Shown here one piece after another: positions 12,284 to 24,290 of a DNA stretch of 64,000 nt. The stretch is from positions 1,364,001 through 1,428,000 of the forward strand of contig JAUEDM010000004.1 of the NCBI GenBank assembly GCA_033439685.1, written 5' to 3'. Source of the stretch: Apodospora peruviana (taxonomy: Eukaryota > Ascomycota > Sordariomycetes > Sordariales > Lasiosphaeriaceae). The position numbers and the translations under genes were made by a program. Every line of letters begins with the position of its first letter. The stretch's first letter is position 1. Below the pieces are notes generated by a model that saw only the letters and a program-made list of their open reading frames with translations, was not told the DNA's origin and did no database searches.

Positions 12284-14998
12284 ATGAGTGTCGTCGGTAA
12301 GCAGCCCCGACCTGCCGCATTCGCGGTCGTCGTCCTGTCTGAAGCTCTGCATTACTGACCCCTATTCGCGTCTTGTAGGAGTTGATTTCGGAACTCTGAA
12401 CACCGTCATCGCCGTTGCGAGAAATCGGGGTGTCGACGTTGTATGTACTCAGCCTGCCCCACCAGGCCCAACCCAGAGGGCCCTCGTTTCGGGCCATCAC
12501 GATCACGACGAAGGAGTAGTTGAGCGCAGTGCTGACTGATCATCCTACCTATCTAGATAACCAATGAAGTCTCTAACCGGGCCACACCGTAAGTCTTCTC
12601 CTTCTCGATTGCGAGGGTGGAAGCCTTCTAGTTACCAGTGCTCGGGACTGCCCTGCTGACGTCTTTCTCCCCTTTGCGCAGTTCCCTGGTGGGCTTTGGA
12701 CCCAAGTCTCGTTATCTCGGAGAGGCGGCAAAGACCCAGGAGATCTCGAACCTGAAAAATACTGTCGGCTCTCTCAAGCGCCTTGCCGGGCGGGCCCTAA
12801 ACGATCCCGATATCCAGATCGAGCAGCAGTTTATCTCGGCGCCGCTGGTCGACGTCAATGGCCAAGTTGGCGCCGAGGTCACCTACCTCGGTCAAAAGGA
12901 ACGGTTTACCGCTACACAGCTCGTCGCAATGTACTTGGGCAAGATCAAACAGATAACCGCTAGTGAGATCAAGCTCCCCGTGTCAGACCTGGTTATGAGC
13001 GTACCCGCCTGGTTTACCGATGTCCAGCGCCGGAGCTTGATCGACGCCGCTGAAATTGCCGGTCTCAAGCTGCTGCGGCTGATGAACGATACTACCGCTG
13101 CCGCTCTCGGTTACGGTATCACGAAGCTGGATCTTCCGTCCGGCGACGAGAAGCCGCGTCGGGTTGCCTTCATCGATGTCGGTCACAGCAATTTTACATG
13201 CTCCGTCGTGGAGTTCAAGAAGGGTGAGCTTGCCGTCAAGTCCACGGCCTATGATCGCCACCTTGGTGGCCGGAATTTCGACAAGGCTCTCGTCGACCAC
13301 CTCCACAAGGAGTTCCTCGGCAAGTTCAAGATCGACATCACGACCAACGGAAAGGCCATGACCCGTGTCCTGGCTGCCGCGGAGAAGCTCAAGAAGATCC
13401 TGTCTGCCAACCAACAGGCTCCCTTGAACATCGAGTCGCTCATGAACGACGTTGATGTGCGCGCAATGATTACACGCCAGGAGTTCGAGGCTATGGTCGA
13501 ACCCGTTCTTAACCGCGTCCACATTCCTCTCGAGCAGGCTCTTGCAGATGCCAAGCTCACCAAGGACGATATTGATGTTATCGAAGTGGTCGGTGGCGGC
13601 AGCCGTGTTCCCGCCATCAAGGAGCGCATTCAGGCCTTCTTTGGAAAGCCTCTTTCTTTCACAATGAACCAGGATGAGGCGGTCGCTCGCGGCTGTGCTT
13701 TCAGCTGCGCCATCCTCTCCCCGGTTTTCAAGGTCCGCGATTTTGCCGTCCAGGACGTCATCACTTACCCGATCGAGTTCGCTTGGGAGAAGGATGCCGA
13801 TATCCCTGACGAAGACACGAGTCTGACCGTCTTCAACAAGGGCAACGTGCTCCCGTCCACCAAAATTCTCACATTTTACCGCAAGCAGCCGTTCGACCTG
13901 GAGGCTAGGTATACTAAGCCGGAGGAACTCCCAGGCAAAATCCCGGCTTTCATCGGCCGCTTTTCGGTCAAGGGCGTCAAGGCAACTGGTGGACCTGAGG
14001 ATTTCATGATTTGCAAGCTCAAGGCACGGGTTAACATCCACGGAGTCTTGAACGTCGAGAGTGGTTATTATGTGGAGGACCAAGAGATTGAGGAGGAGAT
14101 CAAGGATGACGATAAGGATGCGGATGTGAGTACTTCCACTAAAAAAGTCCCGCCCGATGGGGCTACTATGCACGTCGCAACCGGTAAAGTGAAAGAGTTG
14201 CCTACCAGAGACCCAAAGCGTCGCAAGACCAAGGCTGGGACACCTGATGCGCTCCCTTCGAACCAAACCACTGCGGGCATGAATGTACAAGAACCAGCTG
14301 ACGAATCTGCAAACAAGGCCATGGACACGGACACCAATAAGGACGAGTCCAAGCCCAAGACGCGAAAGGTCAAGAAGCAAGTCCGCAAGGGCGAGCTGCC
14401 GATCGTTAGTGCGACACAATCCCTCGAGGCTAACGCCAAGAATGCTGCTGCCGAGAAGGAGGCGTCCATGGTGATGGAGGACAAGCTGGTAGCCGACACC
14501 GACGAGAAGAAGAATGAGCTGGAGACTCTGATCTACGAACTTCGTAACAAGTTGGACGACCAGTACGCAGAGTTTGCCAGCGATGACGAGAAGACAAAGA
14601 TTAAGGCCAAGCTCGAAGCAAGCGAGGTTCGTTTCTCCTCAAATCCCCCTGGACACGGTCGGATACCAAACACAGACTAACGGTGCATTCAATAGGATTG
14701 GCTCTACGACGAGGGAGACGACGCCACAAAAGCCGTGTATATCGCCAAAATGGACGAGATCAAGGCTATGGCTGGGCCTATCGTGCAGCGTCACTTTGAA
14801 AAGGTGGAGGCTGAGCGACAAGCTATCCAAGCAAAGATTGACGCAGAGAAGGCAGCCAAGGCGGCTGCTGAGCAGGAGGCCCGCAAGGCCGCTGAGCAAG
14901 AAAAGGCTTCACAAGAAGGCGCAAGCGCATCTAAGGACGAAGAGATGGCTGATGCTGATGCTCCCAAGCCGGAGGTCGTCGAGACCGAGGACCCTTGA
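12284..14998 (+). CDS. hsp88: Hsp110-family chaperone (Hsp88 / Sse1 type)
   Basis: Hsp110 proteins are cytosolic nucleotide-exchange factors for Hsp70 and hold unfolded proteins. Exons are 12284-12296, 12379-12440, 12557-12588, 12682-14125, 14318-14626 and 14696-14998, giving about 720 residues. The N-terminus has the Hsp70-type ATPase with GVDFGTLNTVIAVARNRG and RATPSLVGFG, and the phosphate-2 region VVGGGSRVPA. The substrate domain is followed by an acidic linker and the RKVKKQVRKGELP segment typical of fungal Hsp88. Segment 14126-14317 is the oddity: it is 192 nt, in frame and stop-free, but begins gtgagt and ends with a CTGAC branch-like site 12 nt before acaag. Splicing it joins DKDAD to AMDTD, as expected for the family. 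If retained, the protein has 784 residues. The first exon is only 13 nt. An HSE-like site lies upstream. Confidence 0.93.
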
Positions 14999-15702
14999 AT
15001 TTCTGTTTAAAAGATTTCTTCCTATTATACATACAAGATACGACCTTTCCTCTCCCTCGGTCCAGATTCGTTGATGATGAGCGGGTAGGAAATGATGAAA
15101 TGGGATGGTGGTAGTTCAAACTGGTTTTTCTTTTTGATAGAGTAAAGTAAATGGGAATGGCTGTGGGAAAAGAAGGGGAAAGTGAAAGAATAGCATAACA
15201 TGAGCATGTATTACTGGACATACCTCGCAGAACTGGAGGATGACCATAAAAGCGGGAAAGAGACCTAAAGTACCAACGAAGATTCAGGTAGTGTTAGAGC
15301 GGATTGCTTTTTGACCGTCCTATCTGTCATTCTTTTATTATGTGACTATCCATGGCCAGCAGCCAAGTAGTCAGGCAATCAAGATAGGGTGGTAAATATC
15401 TTGGGTAAAAGGAATTATCAGCAGTTCATTTGCAGGTCGATTCTCGAGGCAACACGACTTAAAATACAAGCAATGACGAGGTATGCATTGATAATAATCT
15501 TTGAACGAATAACCATTTTTCATCCTCGACCAACCGAAAAATAGCAAATAAGCATTAACCGGATTATTTTTTATTCGTAACACTACCAATCATAACAGCA
15601 AATTCATTCCAGAAAGGCTTTGTCTACCATACACATGAACCGCACCTATAGAATAATACCGCGCGGGATCGATTCTCCACCCAGTCTCCAGTCTAAGCGG
15701 AA
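14999..15702. other. Convergent 3' spacer
   Basis: This 700-bp region lies between the tail-to-tail hsp88 and eIF5B genes. It should contain both 3' UTRs and polyadenylation signals. It is relatively AT-rich with no supportable ORF. Confidence 0.5.
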
Positions 15703-18700
15703 TCAAGGAATGTCAAACATGGGCTTCAGCTTGATGATAAGCTGCCACTCATCCTTGGACACATCGTCTCTGTAGAACTCCTTGAGACAGTTGATGCTGG
15801 CCCGCGAAATTTGGCTGTACAGCATGTCCTTGTCCTCCAACTGACGACCATATGTCGGCTGGTGGCCACCCATCTCGATCTTAATGGCCACTGACGGCTG
15901 GCCCTTTTTACAGACGGGAATCTGTTTGTGCTCTCGCTCGATGGAAGTCCTACAAATAAAATCAGTCAGTCCGCTCATTAGTTATAACATATAGACGACG
16001 GGGTTGAACTTACACTCTGCCCAAGTTAATAATCTGTTTCAGTCCAGTCGTCGGGTCCGTCTTGACCGCCGCAATCGGCGTGTTAAGCTTCAGCTGGCCC
16101 TCAACAACGTCCACACCAATAACAATGGGGCCTGTCTTGTTGAACACCGCAACGGGACTCAGAACGCAGGGGAAGACGGCCAGCAGCTTGGACTCTTCCT
16201 TCTTCTTCTCGGTAAGCTCGCTCATGTGCTTGGTGAACTGATCGAAAAGGTGATAAATGATATCAGCAGTAAAGATCTTGATGCCTTGCTCGTCTGCGTA
16301 CGCTTGCGCCTCCTTGTCAACCTTGACGTCGAAGCACAGCATGACGGCGTAGTCTTTCGCCTTCTCCAGCATGATACCGCACTGCATCACATCGCGCTTG
16401 AACACGGGGCCAATACCCACGTTGGCGACGGGGATCTTGCAATCCTTGAGGAAATCGAGCAACGCCTCGAGCGAACCGAGCGTCGACGCCTGGACACTGA
16501 CACCACGGCCCGACCTTTCGACTCTGCTGAAGAGGCTGGCCAGATCGGACTCGACTTCGTCTTCGAGATCCGACTCATCGTCATCGGGCCCAACAACGAG
16601 CAGCCGGGAACCAGCAATGGCGCCCTCGAGACCAGGCGCACTGATCTTGACACCCAAAGCTGCCTTGACTTCCTTGTTGTGTACATAGGCTGACTTGAGT
16701 CTAAGCTCCTTGAGCGGAGCCGGGGTGAGGAGTGCTCTGATATTGGTCTTGATAACCCCCTCAACGCCGCACAGCACAATGCGGTCGCCTTCCCTGAGGA
16801 TTCCGTTGGATAGAATGACGTCGATGGTCATGCCAAAGCCTTCGATTTGCTTGACTTCAAGAACTGTGGCCTGAACCTCGGAAAGGTACATGAGTGAGCC
16901 CACCATCCTCTCCTGAGTCAGCTGTACGATCAGCTTGAGCATGTCGGGGATACCTTCGCCGGTGTGAGCAGACGTGGGCACCAGCGACACATATTTAGCC
17001 ATCGACTTGTTCTCGTAAAAGAGCTCCGAGTTGAAACCCTGCTCGGCAAACGCGACCTTGGTCTGCTCCAACCGGTTCTTGAACTCGTTTTGTACAGCCT
17101 TGTTCTGCAGCGCCAAACTCTCCTGGAATCCATTGTTGTCAATCTTCTTCCAGCCGTAAAGACGATCGATCTTATTGAGCGCGACAATGAAGGGGGTCTT
17201 CCGGTCGCGGAGGAGCTTCATAGACTCCAGAGTTTGGGGTTCGAGACCGTGCATGATATCGACAACCAGGATGGCAATGTTGCAGAGGGAGGAACCTCGA
17301 GAGCGCAGGTTGGAGAAAGACTCGTGACCAGGCGTGTCAATGATCAACAGACCTGGAACCTTGAACTCGAATTTTCCGTCGGGATTGACGACGGCGGTCT
17401 TCTGCCGGATGGCTTCCACAGGGAAATAAGTGGCACCGATCTGCTGGGTGATACCGCCAGCTTCGCCCTCCTGGACGTTGGTCTGCCGGATTTTGTCGAG
17501 CAGCTTGGTCTTTCCGGTATCGACGTGCCCAAGAATACAACAAATAGGTGAACGGAGATCGTCCTTTGACCGCGCAGCCAGGGCAGCCTGATGTGCTTTC
17601 TCGCGGCGTGCAGCGGCTTCCTTCTTTCGCTGGGCCTCTGCAAGTTTCGCCTGTGTCTCCTGTTCGTCCTCCGTAGACGACTCATCCTCAGATTCAGATT
17701 CAGAGTCCTCCTGCTTTTCGGCCTTCGGCCTCGAGGGCAACGTCTGTGCCTGTCCATTTACTGGCGATTTCGCCTTCTCGGTTTCTTCATCGGAGTTGGC
17801 ATCCCAGCTGTCCTTGACCTCCTCGTTTTCCGAGGCTGCGGCCGCTTCCCAATCTTCATCCACGCTGTCCTCAGCAGCGGCGGCCTTCTTTGCCTTCTCC
17901 TCAGCCTCAGCCTTCTCACGTTCAAGGCGCGCCTTTTCTTCCGCCTCCTTGGCAGCGGTCTCGGCCTGTAATCTCGCCCTCTCGGCAGCCTCAGCTAGAA
18001 CCTTCTCCTCATCAATCTGAAGACATAGTTAGCATCTATAGCATAGTCTATTCGCAACACAGGTGTCGAACTTGCCTTTTCTTGCTTCCGGCCAGCTCCT
18101 CGCTTCTTATCATAAGAAGGCTTCTTCTTTTGCTCTGCATCACCCTCTGCAGCAGGGCCAACTTTGATACCAGCCGCCAACATCTGCTGGAGCTTCCTCT
18201 CGTTGCGAGCTTTCTCCTCTTTTTGAGCTTTGGTCATGAACTTGCCCTCCTTCTTGAGCTGCTCGATTCGCTCTTTCTCCTTCTGTTTCTTTCGCGCCTT
18301 CTCTTCCTCCTTACGCTTGAACTCTTCAGTAGCTCGGCGCTCTTCCTCCTCTATTCTGGCCTTTTCCTCAGCAGCCAGCCGCTCGGCTTCCTCTTGCCGG
18401 CGTCGCAGCTCCTCCTGCTGTTTCTGGATGGCGAGCAAATGGGCGGGCAGCTTCTTCTTCTTGCTACCCGCATCGGCAGTAGTGGGTGCAGCAGCCGGAG
18501 ACTCTGCCTTTTTCTCCTCGGCGACCGGCTTCGGGGACTCTGACTTGGCCGGCTGAGCACCACCAGCCGTCTTCTTTTTGGCGGCCTACAGTAAAAGGGG
18601 TTAGTATTCGTCAAGTAAAAAGTCATTCAAAAACACGGGCCGGAAACTCTTACCTGTTCCTTCTTACGCTGCTTCTCCCTCTCCTTCTTCAGCTTCTCCT

Positions 18701-19133
18701 TCTCGGCCTTGGTCAACATCTTGCCATCCGCTCCCCTCTCCCCATCTTCTTCCTTTTGTGCGGCGGCGGCGGGGCCCTTTTGCGCCTGCGCCTGCTTGCC
18801 CTTGGCACCTTTTCCCTTCTTGTCTGGAAGAGCAAACTCGTCGTCCAGGTTGGCTTCCTCGGGCGCTTTCTCTGCGAGGTAGGGTATGGGCTCGGAGTCG
18901 ACAGCGCCGGCGGGGCTCTCGCCTTCGACAAAGTCGTCGGTCAGACCCTTCTTCTTGCGCTTCTCCTTGGCCTTGCGCATCCGTTCCATCAAGCCACCGC
19001 CTCCGGCGAGCTCATCATCTTCTCCGGCAGCCGGGGCGGCATCGGAAGCCGCGGGAGGGGCGATGCTCTCGCCTAGGTCGGCCTCCCAGTCATCGTTGCC
19101 CTTCTTGTTGGCTCCCTTCTTTTTCGGCGCCAT
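15703..19133 (-). CDS. FUN12: Translation initiation factor eIF5B
   Basis: eIF5B is the IF2-like GTPase that catalyses joining of the 60S subunit to the initiation complex. Exons in transcript order are 19133-18654, 18585-18076, 18016-16014 and 15949-15703, giving 1079 residues. The first 480 residues are a long Lys/Glu-rich low-complexity region that starts MAPKKKGANKKG and ends in acidic runs. The GTPase core follows with GHVDTGKT near residue 493, the switch-I region GGITQQIGATYFP, DTPGHESF and NKID. The EF-Tu-like domain II, domain III and a C-terminal barrel then complete the usual four-domain layout. The intron at 18017-18075 starts with GC rather than GT (AAAG|gcaagt) and has a gctaac branch site. 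The frame 5' of the start codon stays open for over 100 codons, but the MAPKKK start agrees with the family. Confidence 0.95.
18017..18075 (-). other. GC-AG intron in the eIF5B gene
   Basis: Read on the minus strand, the exon ends in AAAAG and the intron begins gcaagt, the perfect GC-donor consensus. It contains gctaac as branch site and ends ttcag. Removing these 59 nt joins GRKQEK to IDEEKVLAEAAERAR in frame and continues the charged region. No suitable GT donor gives the same frame nearby. Confidence 0.8.
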
Positions 19134-20011
19134 GCTTAGTCGTTTTTTTGCGAATGAGACGGAAATCGATAGTCCAATATGAAGACGCCGGAAATTTGAA
19201 TGAAGTCGAATGTTCAAGGTCGCACTGTTTGGGTGTGGTGAGCGAGTGAGCGAGTGAGCGGATCGTGGGGCAGAAAGCGAAAGGCCGGAAAGGGGACTTT
19301 CTTTTCGGTGGGGCAATTCGCGGGGTGGGATGGAATGGGGATTCTGCGTCGTTATAGTCAGATAGTGTGTTCGGTTCCGCACCTTCTTTAAGCCGTCTTG
19401 GGTGGCTGTTGAATGTGCTTCCAGTTTGCCAGGGGGAAACAATGGGCTTTTGAGCTGGCGAGAAAAAAAAAAAGATATATAATATGGGGAAACGCAGGCG
19501 TCAAGGGCCCAAAAGTCTAAAGATGCCACTCCTTGTCGAACGCTCTAGCCGGCAAGCTGCGGGGCGAGGGTTGTGAGGGTGGATTCCCAGAGGGGGCAGT
19601 ATGGATGACGCAGTGAGTGGGTAGACAAGTAGGATATGTTAGCCATTACCTGTACGGGCATATATCTAGGCTACCTACAATGTGTATAAACTTAACGAGT
19701 GCCTAAAGGTTGGCACTGCAAAGTGTGTGGGAATTTTTGGGGTCTTTGGTCCATTTATTTTGTGCATCGGTTCAATGTCTCGACCTGCTCCAACTGCTCC
19801 CCAAGCACCGGCAGGCATTCCAACAACAGCGACGGTCCGCGACGAATCAAGGGGCCGACGGGGCATCTCGAGTCCATCGTGTACGGATTGAGATTCTCTT
19901 GCTCACCCAGCTAATTATCCGTACCTACCTTATGTACGTACGATAAAGTATAAGTACTCCCACAACTTTGGCCTCCTAGGCCTATCAAATCCAGAGCTTC
20001 CTTCCGGTAAA
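19134..20011. other. eIF5B promoter spacer
   Basis: This region lies upstream of eIF5B and downstream of the MMS1-like gene. It contains a small GAGCGAGT-type repetition near 19239-19260, an A-rich run near 19465-19475 and several GTAC-rich words near 19917-19950. The open frame running into eIF5B from about 19529 is judged to be leader sequence. No gene is seen. Confidence 0.5.
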
Positions 20012-23000
20012 TCAGAAAGGACGCTGGAGGAAATATTCAATAATCTCATACGTCAGCAGAACGTAGTCCTCCATTTTACTGCTGCCGGCCGATGACAACT
20101 GGGCCGTATGCTTCCCCTCCTCCAACTGATCGAGGAGCTCCATAAACCTCGCGGCGTGACATGGATGCGATAGCAGACCTTGCAGCGCCCGCTGGTCCAG
20201 GCATCGCTTCAGCATGTCGCCGTCCACCTGCATCTCCAACCCCTTCTCAGCCTTCGGCTCCGGATCGAACTCGGCCATATCCGCAACCCGTTGGTAGGTA
20301 AACGGATATAGATCTGGACTTGTCAAGGCGATATTCTGGATCAAGCGCAAGACACGCCAGATATCCATGTTAAGCAACGTGAAGTGGTACATCGATCCGT
20401 CGAGGGAGATACCCAGTATGTCGGAATCATCCACCGTGCTCACCAGCCGGCCATACCTTGGGGTGTGTAATGCATTCCCCCAGGTCGGTCGAGTTCTTCC
20501 CAGGCGGAACCGGCGAATCGAGGAAGGCAGCTCTGCCTCGAAGACAGGTTCGCAGTCCTTTTGTGGTGTTTGCCACGGCACCCAGAGCCCTCCAACTCCT
20601 CCTTCTTGGTCTGATACAAGAGTGATGCCGCCCAGTGTCTCCTCAGGTTGTGTGCCCGCTACCTCAATCATATGAACTGCGGTCCTCGGTTTGGGATCGG
20701 CGTGACTCAGCCCAGTTGGGCCACTCTCTTCCAGCGAGTGTTCGACAGTCACAAGCGAGTCGCGGATTGTTAACGCTAGGACCTCGCCATTGACAACCTG
20801 TAGACTCGTAACAGGGCAAGATAGATCAAAAGACTTCAGACGATTAAGCCGCTTGGTCTCGGTATTGAGCACGTACCAATGGATCGTATTGCCAGCGCAG
20901 TATACCAGGCCGTCATCGTGACCGACCACACTGTAGATCGGAAGTCCAGGTTCCTTGTGGAGGAATGTAGTCCAGTATCTGATCGGTCGTAAACCACCGT
21001 TCCGTGGCTCCCCCTTCTCAGTAGATAGCACAACGAGGCGGCCTGCTCGAGTCGCCACGAGTAAAAAGTCCCAGACCCCCCTTTCCCGTCTGAATCTCCA
21101 TTCTGTCAGTCCAAATATCGAGTCACCCAACTTTCCCAAGCCACCAATGTGGTCAACGCGATTACCGGTTTTATCTGTGGGCCGACCAATATCCTCTCCA
21201 GTGTCCGGGTCAATGAACATCAGAGTTGGTCTGTCGTCCTTGGTAACCGCAGAAACGAGACATTGTAGCGTTGGTGAATAAATGAGTCTAGTCGGTCTGC
21301 CTTCTATCGGAATCTGCCGGTGAACAGCGCCGGGTTTGTGATGTAATCGTGCAAGGAGCAACTTTGACCCTGATACCATGAGGATTTTCGTGAAATTACA
21401 GCCATCTGAAGGCAGATCCGCTGCTACACCAAAGTCCACGGGTGGAGCTGGAGCTGCCAGGTTGTTATTGTCAACAGGCCATACCTGAAAAGGCTGGAAA
21501 TTGACTGGACACGGGGTAGACCCTGGCGAAGAGGAGTAAGATGGTGTTGGTTGCATCATCACCAAATTGGTATCGCAACAGACAAAAACAGTGGGATCGA
21601 TACTTTTGGCATAATGGGCGCGGCTGCTGGTGATATAGGCCGTGGTCATGCCAAACTTCTGAACGTCGATGACAAAGTCATTCGCAACATACGCCAGGGT
21701 CAACACTTCTCCGCTCCTCGTACCGAGAAGGAACGTGTTATCAGCGCAGACAATGCTTGCGATGGGTTCCATCTCGGTGTGATTCTCTTTCTGGAGGCCA
21801 GAGATGAGTCCAGATGGCAGTACTACATCTTGTCAGCAACAGTTCATCGAGCCAGGCATGGAATTTGACCCCTAACTGGAGCAGATCAGTACTCACGATC
21901 AAGTAAATCGATCATCTGCACCACAGAAGGAGTGCTATGAGCATATGTAGCAAGAAACGGCTTTCCATCTTTCCAAATACCTGCAACCACAGAATCACAG
22001 GTGGTGATTAGGCAAGTGACCTCTCCATCGACATCAAAGGTACGGAGATGCGGGAGTGAAAACTCCGCTAAGTCAATCTCGAATGTGTGAATTGCATATT
22101 TAGAATCAGTATATGTTGAACACGCAACGCGGTTATCAAGTATGCAGGCATCAGCAACAGCGCTGTCGGAGTGGTTTGGCAGGATCTGATCAAAGTAAAA
22201 CCGAGCACTGGTATCCGCCATTAGTATCGTGATCATGAAAATAGAGGGTAGAAGGAAGAACTCTCGAGGCAGAGTCGGCCGTATACCGATGTGTTTATCG
22301 TACCTCTTATTCTGGGCCAGTAACAGGACAGAGTGCTGGGTGATATGCACGAGGTGGTTATCCGAGTAGTTGAATGCCAGAGTTGAGCATGACAACTCGT
22401 ATGGAACAGCACTCGGATCCAGCTCGCTGACTTCAGAGAAGTCTTCAGGAAAATGGAGAACCGAAGAACTGTTAGGCATCGAAACAAGGAGGTCAAAGCC
22501 TCCGAGACCATCATGGAGTTGGGAAGGGAACAGCCATGTCTGCTTTATCCCAGGGCCAAATTCAAACTCGAGGTCAATTTCAGCCCCGAGTCCAAATCTG
22601 ATTTCCGCAATTGCGCCCTTCTTTCCTCGTCCAGACGCCGCGAATATCCGATGTCGTCTTTTGGGAGTGTGCTCCTGGAGAGACATCGTCTTGTTTCCAC
22701 GGGTACTGATCCTTTGATTCCACGTCGAAAATTCATCAGTGGTCACAAAGTCTACGGTGGGAGCCATAGTCGGGAGAGTCCCCAGTAGCTGGAGAGTGTC
22801 TCTAGGCGGTACCTGGGAGTATGTTAGTAAGATATATAACCAGGAAGAGGTGGCAGTGGGTAATCCATACTCTCCATACAGCACCAGGGCCTGTGTCCCC
22901 GCCAAAAAGGAGAGAATCGACATATTGATCATATACGCACGCAAAAGCGCTGGATATATTACAGTCGAACGTTTCCAGTTTATAGCTTTTGAGCATGGTA

Positions 23001-24290
23001 CCATCCTCGTCGAATTCGATGAACATGACCACGCCATCTTCACGGGCCAGATATATAATGTCGTGGTGGTGGAAGAAACCCGGGAGTCGCAGTGGCCTTG
23101 CCCATGCCGTCCACAACGGCGGAGCCCGACCGAAATGGATTTCTGTTGGAAGGGGAGGTTGTAACTCAAACGACTCGAAGACGGGCGGTCCATGTAAACC
23201 TTGGGTGCACACAGCAATTTGATCCTGAGATATAGCCATGAAAGCCGATCGCACTGTCAGGGGAATGAGTACAGTAGGCATCTGGTTCTCGACTGGCATC
23301 CTGTATCCGTGCTTCTCTTCGCCAAAAACAACTTTCAAATTATCACCCAGTTCCCACTCGTATATGACCATTCGTGACTTGGAATTTTTGACGATGATGA
23401 GCAAGAGGATGATATGGCGGTCGTCACCAGGACGTGGGTGTAAGAAAGTAATCTTGTGAACCACGCCTTGCACGGTGCGAGGGCGGTAGCTCCGTATGGG
23501 ATTTAGGGGCCTGTTGGAATTATGGTCCCGGTTGAGGTTCTCAAGAGATTCGAGCTCGTAGACGGCAAAGTGGTCTTGGTGGCTCGCCAAAGCCATGTAG
23601 CGCGAGCTCGGATCTACGGCGAGGTGAAAGCCTGTGTACAGAAAGCGCGGTTTAGGCTTCGTGGCATGCAACGTTACAAACTCGAAGCTGCTGTCGGTGG
23701 TCTGATGAAGGTATAGAAAAACACAAGTGCCGCATTCCAACACTACGACCAGTAGTTGAGGCGGTAACTGGGATGATGTCAACCCAAGGGTGGTTGGCGG
23801 CGGTGAGAAACTAGACGGCGGCAGGCCACCCTCTTGGGTTGGCACTCCTAACGGGATGGATGACTTGTCGTCATGGTTGGCCGTGATTTGGAAGGATCCA
23901 ATTACACAGGCATTGCGAATCCGGGACCCAAAGTCCTGCTTTGAAGCAATTTCCACAAGGTGGCCATCTTCTGGGAGCTCCAATATCCTGACAGAGCGGT
24001 TCTACCAGCAAGGCACGAGGTTAGCAGGCGAGACGGCGGTGGAGGAGCGAGCAACGTACGCCGATGAAGGCAACATCGTTATGACGGGTCGACCTGAGGC
24101 GAACGGGCAGGATGGTGTTGATAAGCGGGCTTTCCAGGACGGTTCCCGTGAGAATGCCGCATTGCGGAGGCTTCAGCAGGCGCGGTCTCTTGGGCCCTTT
24201 GGCGCCCGAGTTTGCCTTGAGGAGAGACTGCAAGTCAACTGTCTCGGTCACCCATTCGCCTCCACGAAAGACGTTGGTTTGGAATGCCAT
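20012..24290 (-). CDS. MMS1/CPSF-A-like beta-propeller protein
   Basis: This large protein of about 1330-1362 residues resembles fungal proteins with an MMS1 N-terminal region and a DDB1/CPSF160-like propeller architecture, sometimes annotated as thermotolerance protein. Exons in transcript order are 24290-24060, 24001-22871, 22812-21897 and 21822-20012. A probable extra intron at 22303-22208 (96 nt, in frame, gtacga donor, actaat branch, ccag acceptor) would join NK to SARFYFDQIL. Repeated beta-strand-like segments such as VLECGTCVFLYLH, YMALASHQDHFAVYELES, TFDVDGEVTCLITTCDS and NTFLLGTRSGEVLTLAYV fit propeller blades. The C-terminus becomes helical (LLSHPCHAARFMELLDQLEEG). MMS1 relatives work as adaptors of cullin-RING ligases or in mRNA 3'-end complexes, but the role of this protein is not shown by sequence. 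The family assignment comes from pattern recognition alone. Confidence 0.7.

Noticed and set aside
12983..14419. 478-codon antisense ORF opposite hsp88
   Set aside because: Long antisense ORFs are a known by-product of the codon bias of Hsp70-family genes. Its content is a shadow of the sense frame and it runs through the probable intron.
16004..18543. Several 126-229 codon plus-strand ORFs opposite eIF5B
   Set aside because: They are low-complexity shadows of the charged, codon-biased sense strand, with no independent motif or intron structure.
19134..19529. 132-codon N-terminal extension of eIF5B
   Set aside because: The frame is open but the sequence has no family similarity, and the MAPKKKGANKKG start has a good context. 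It is treated as 5' leader.
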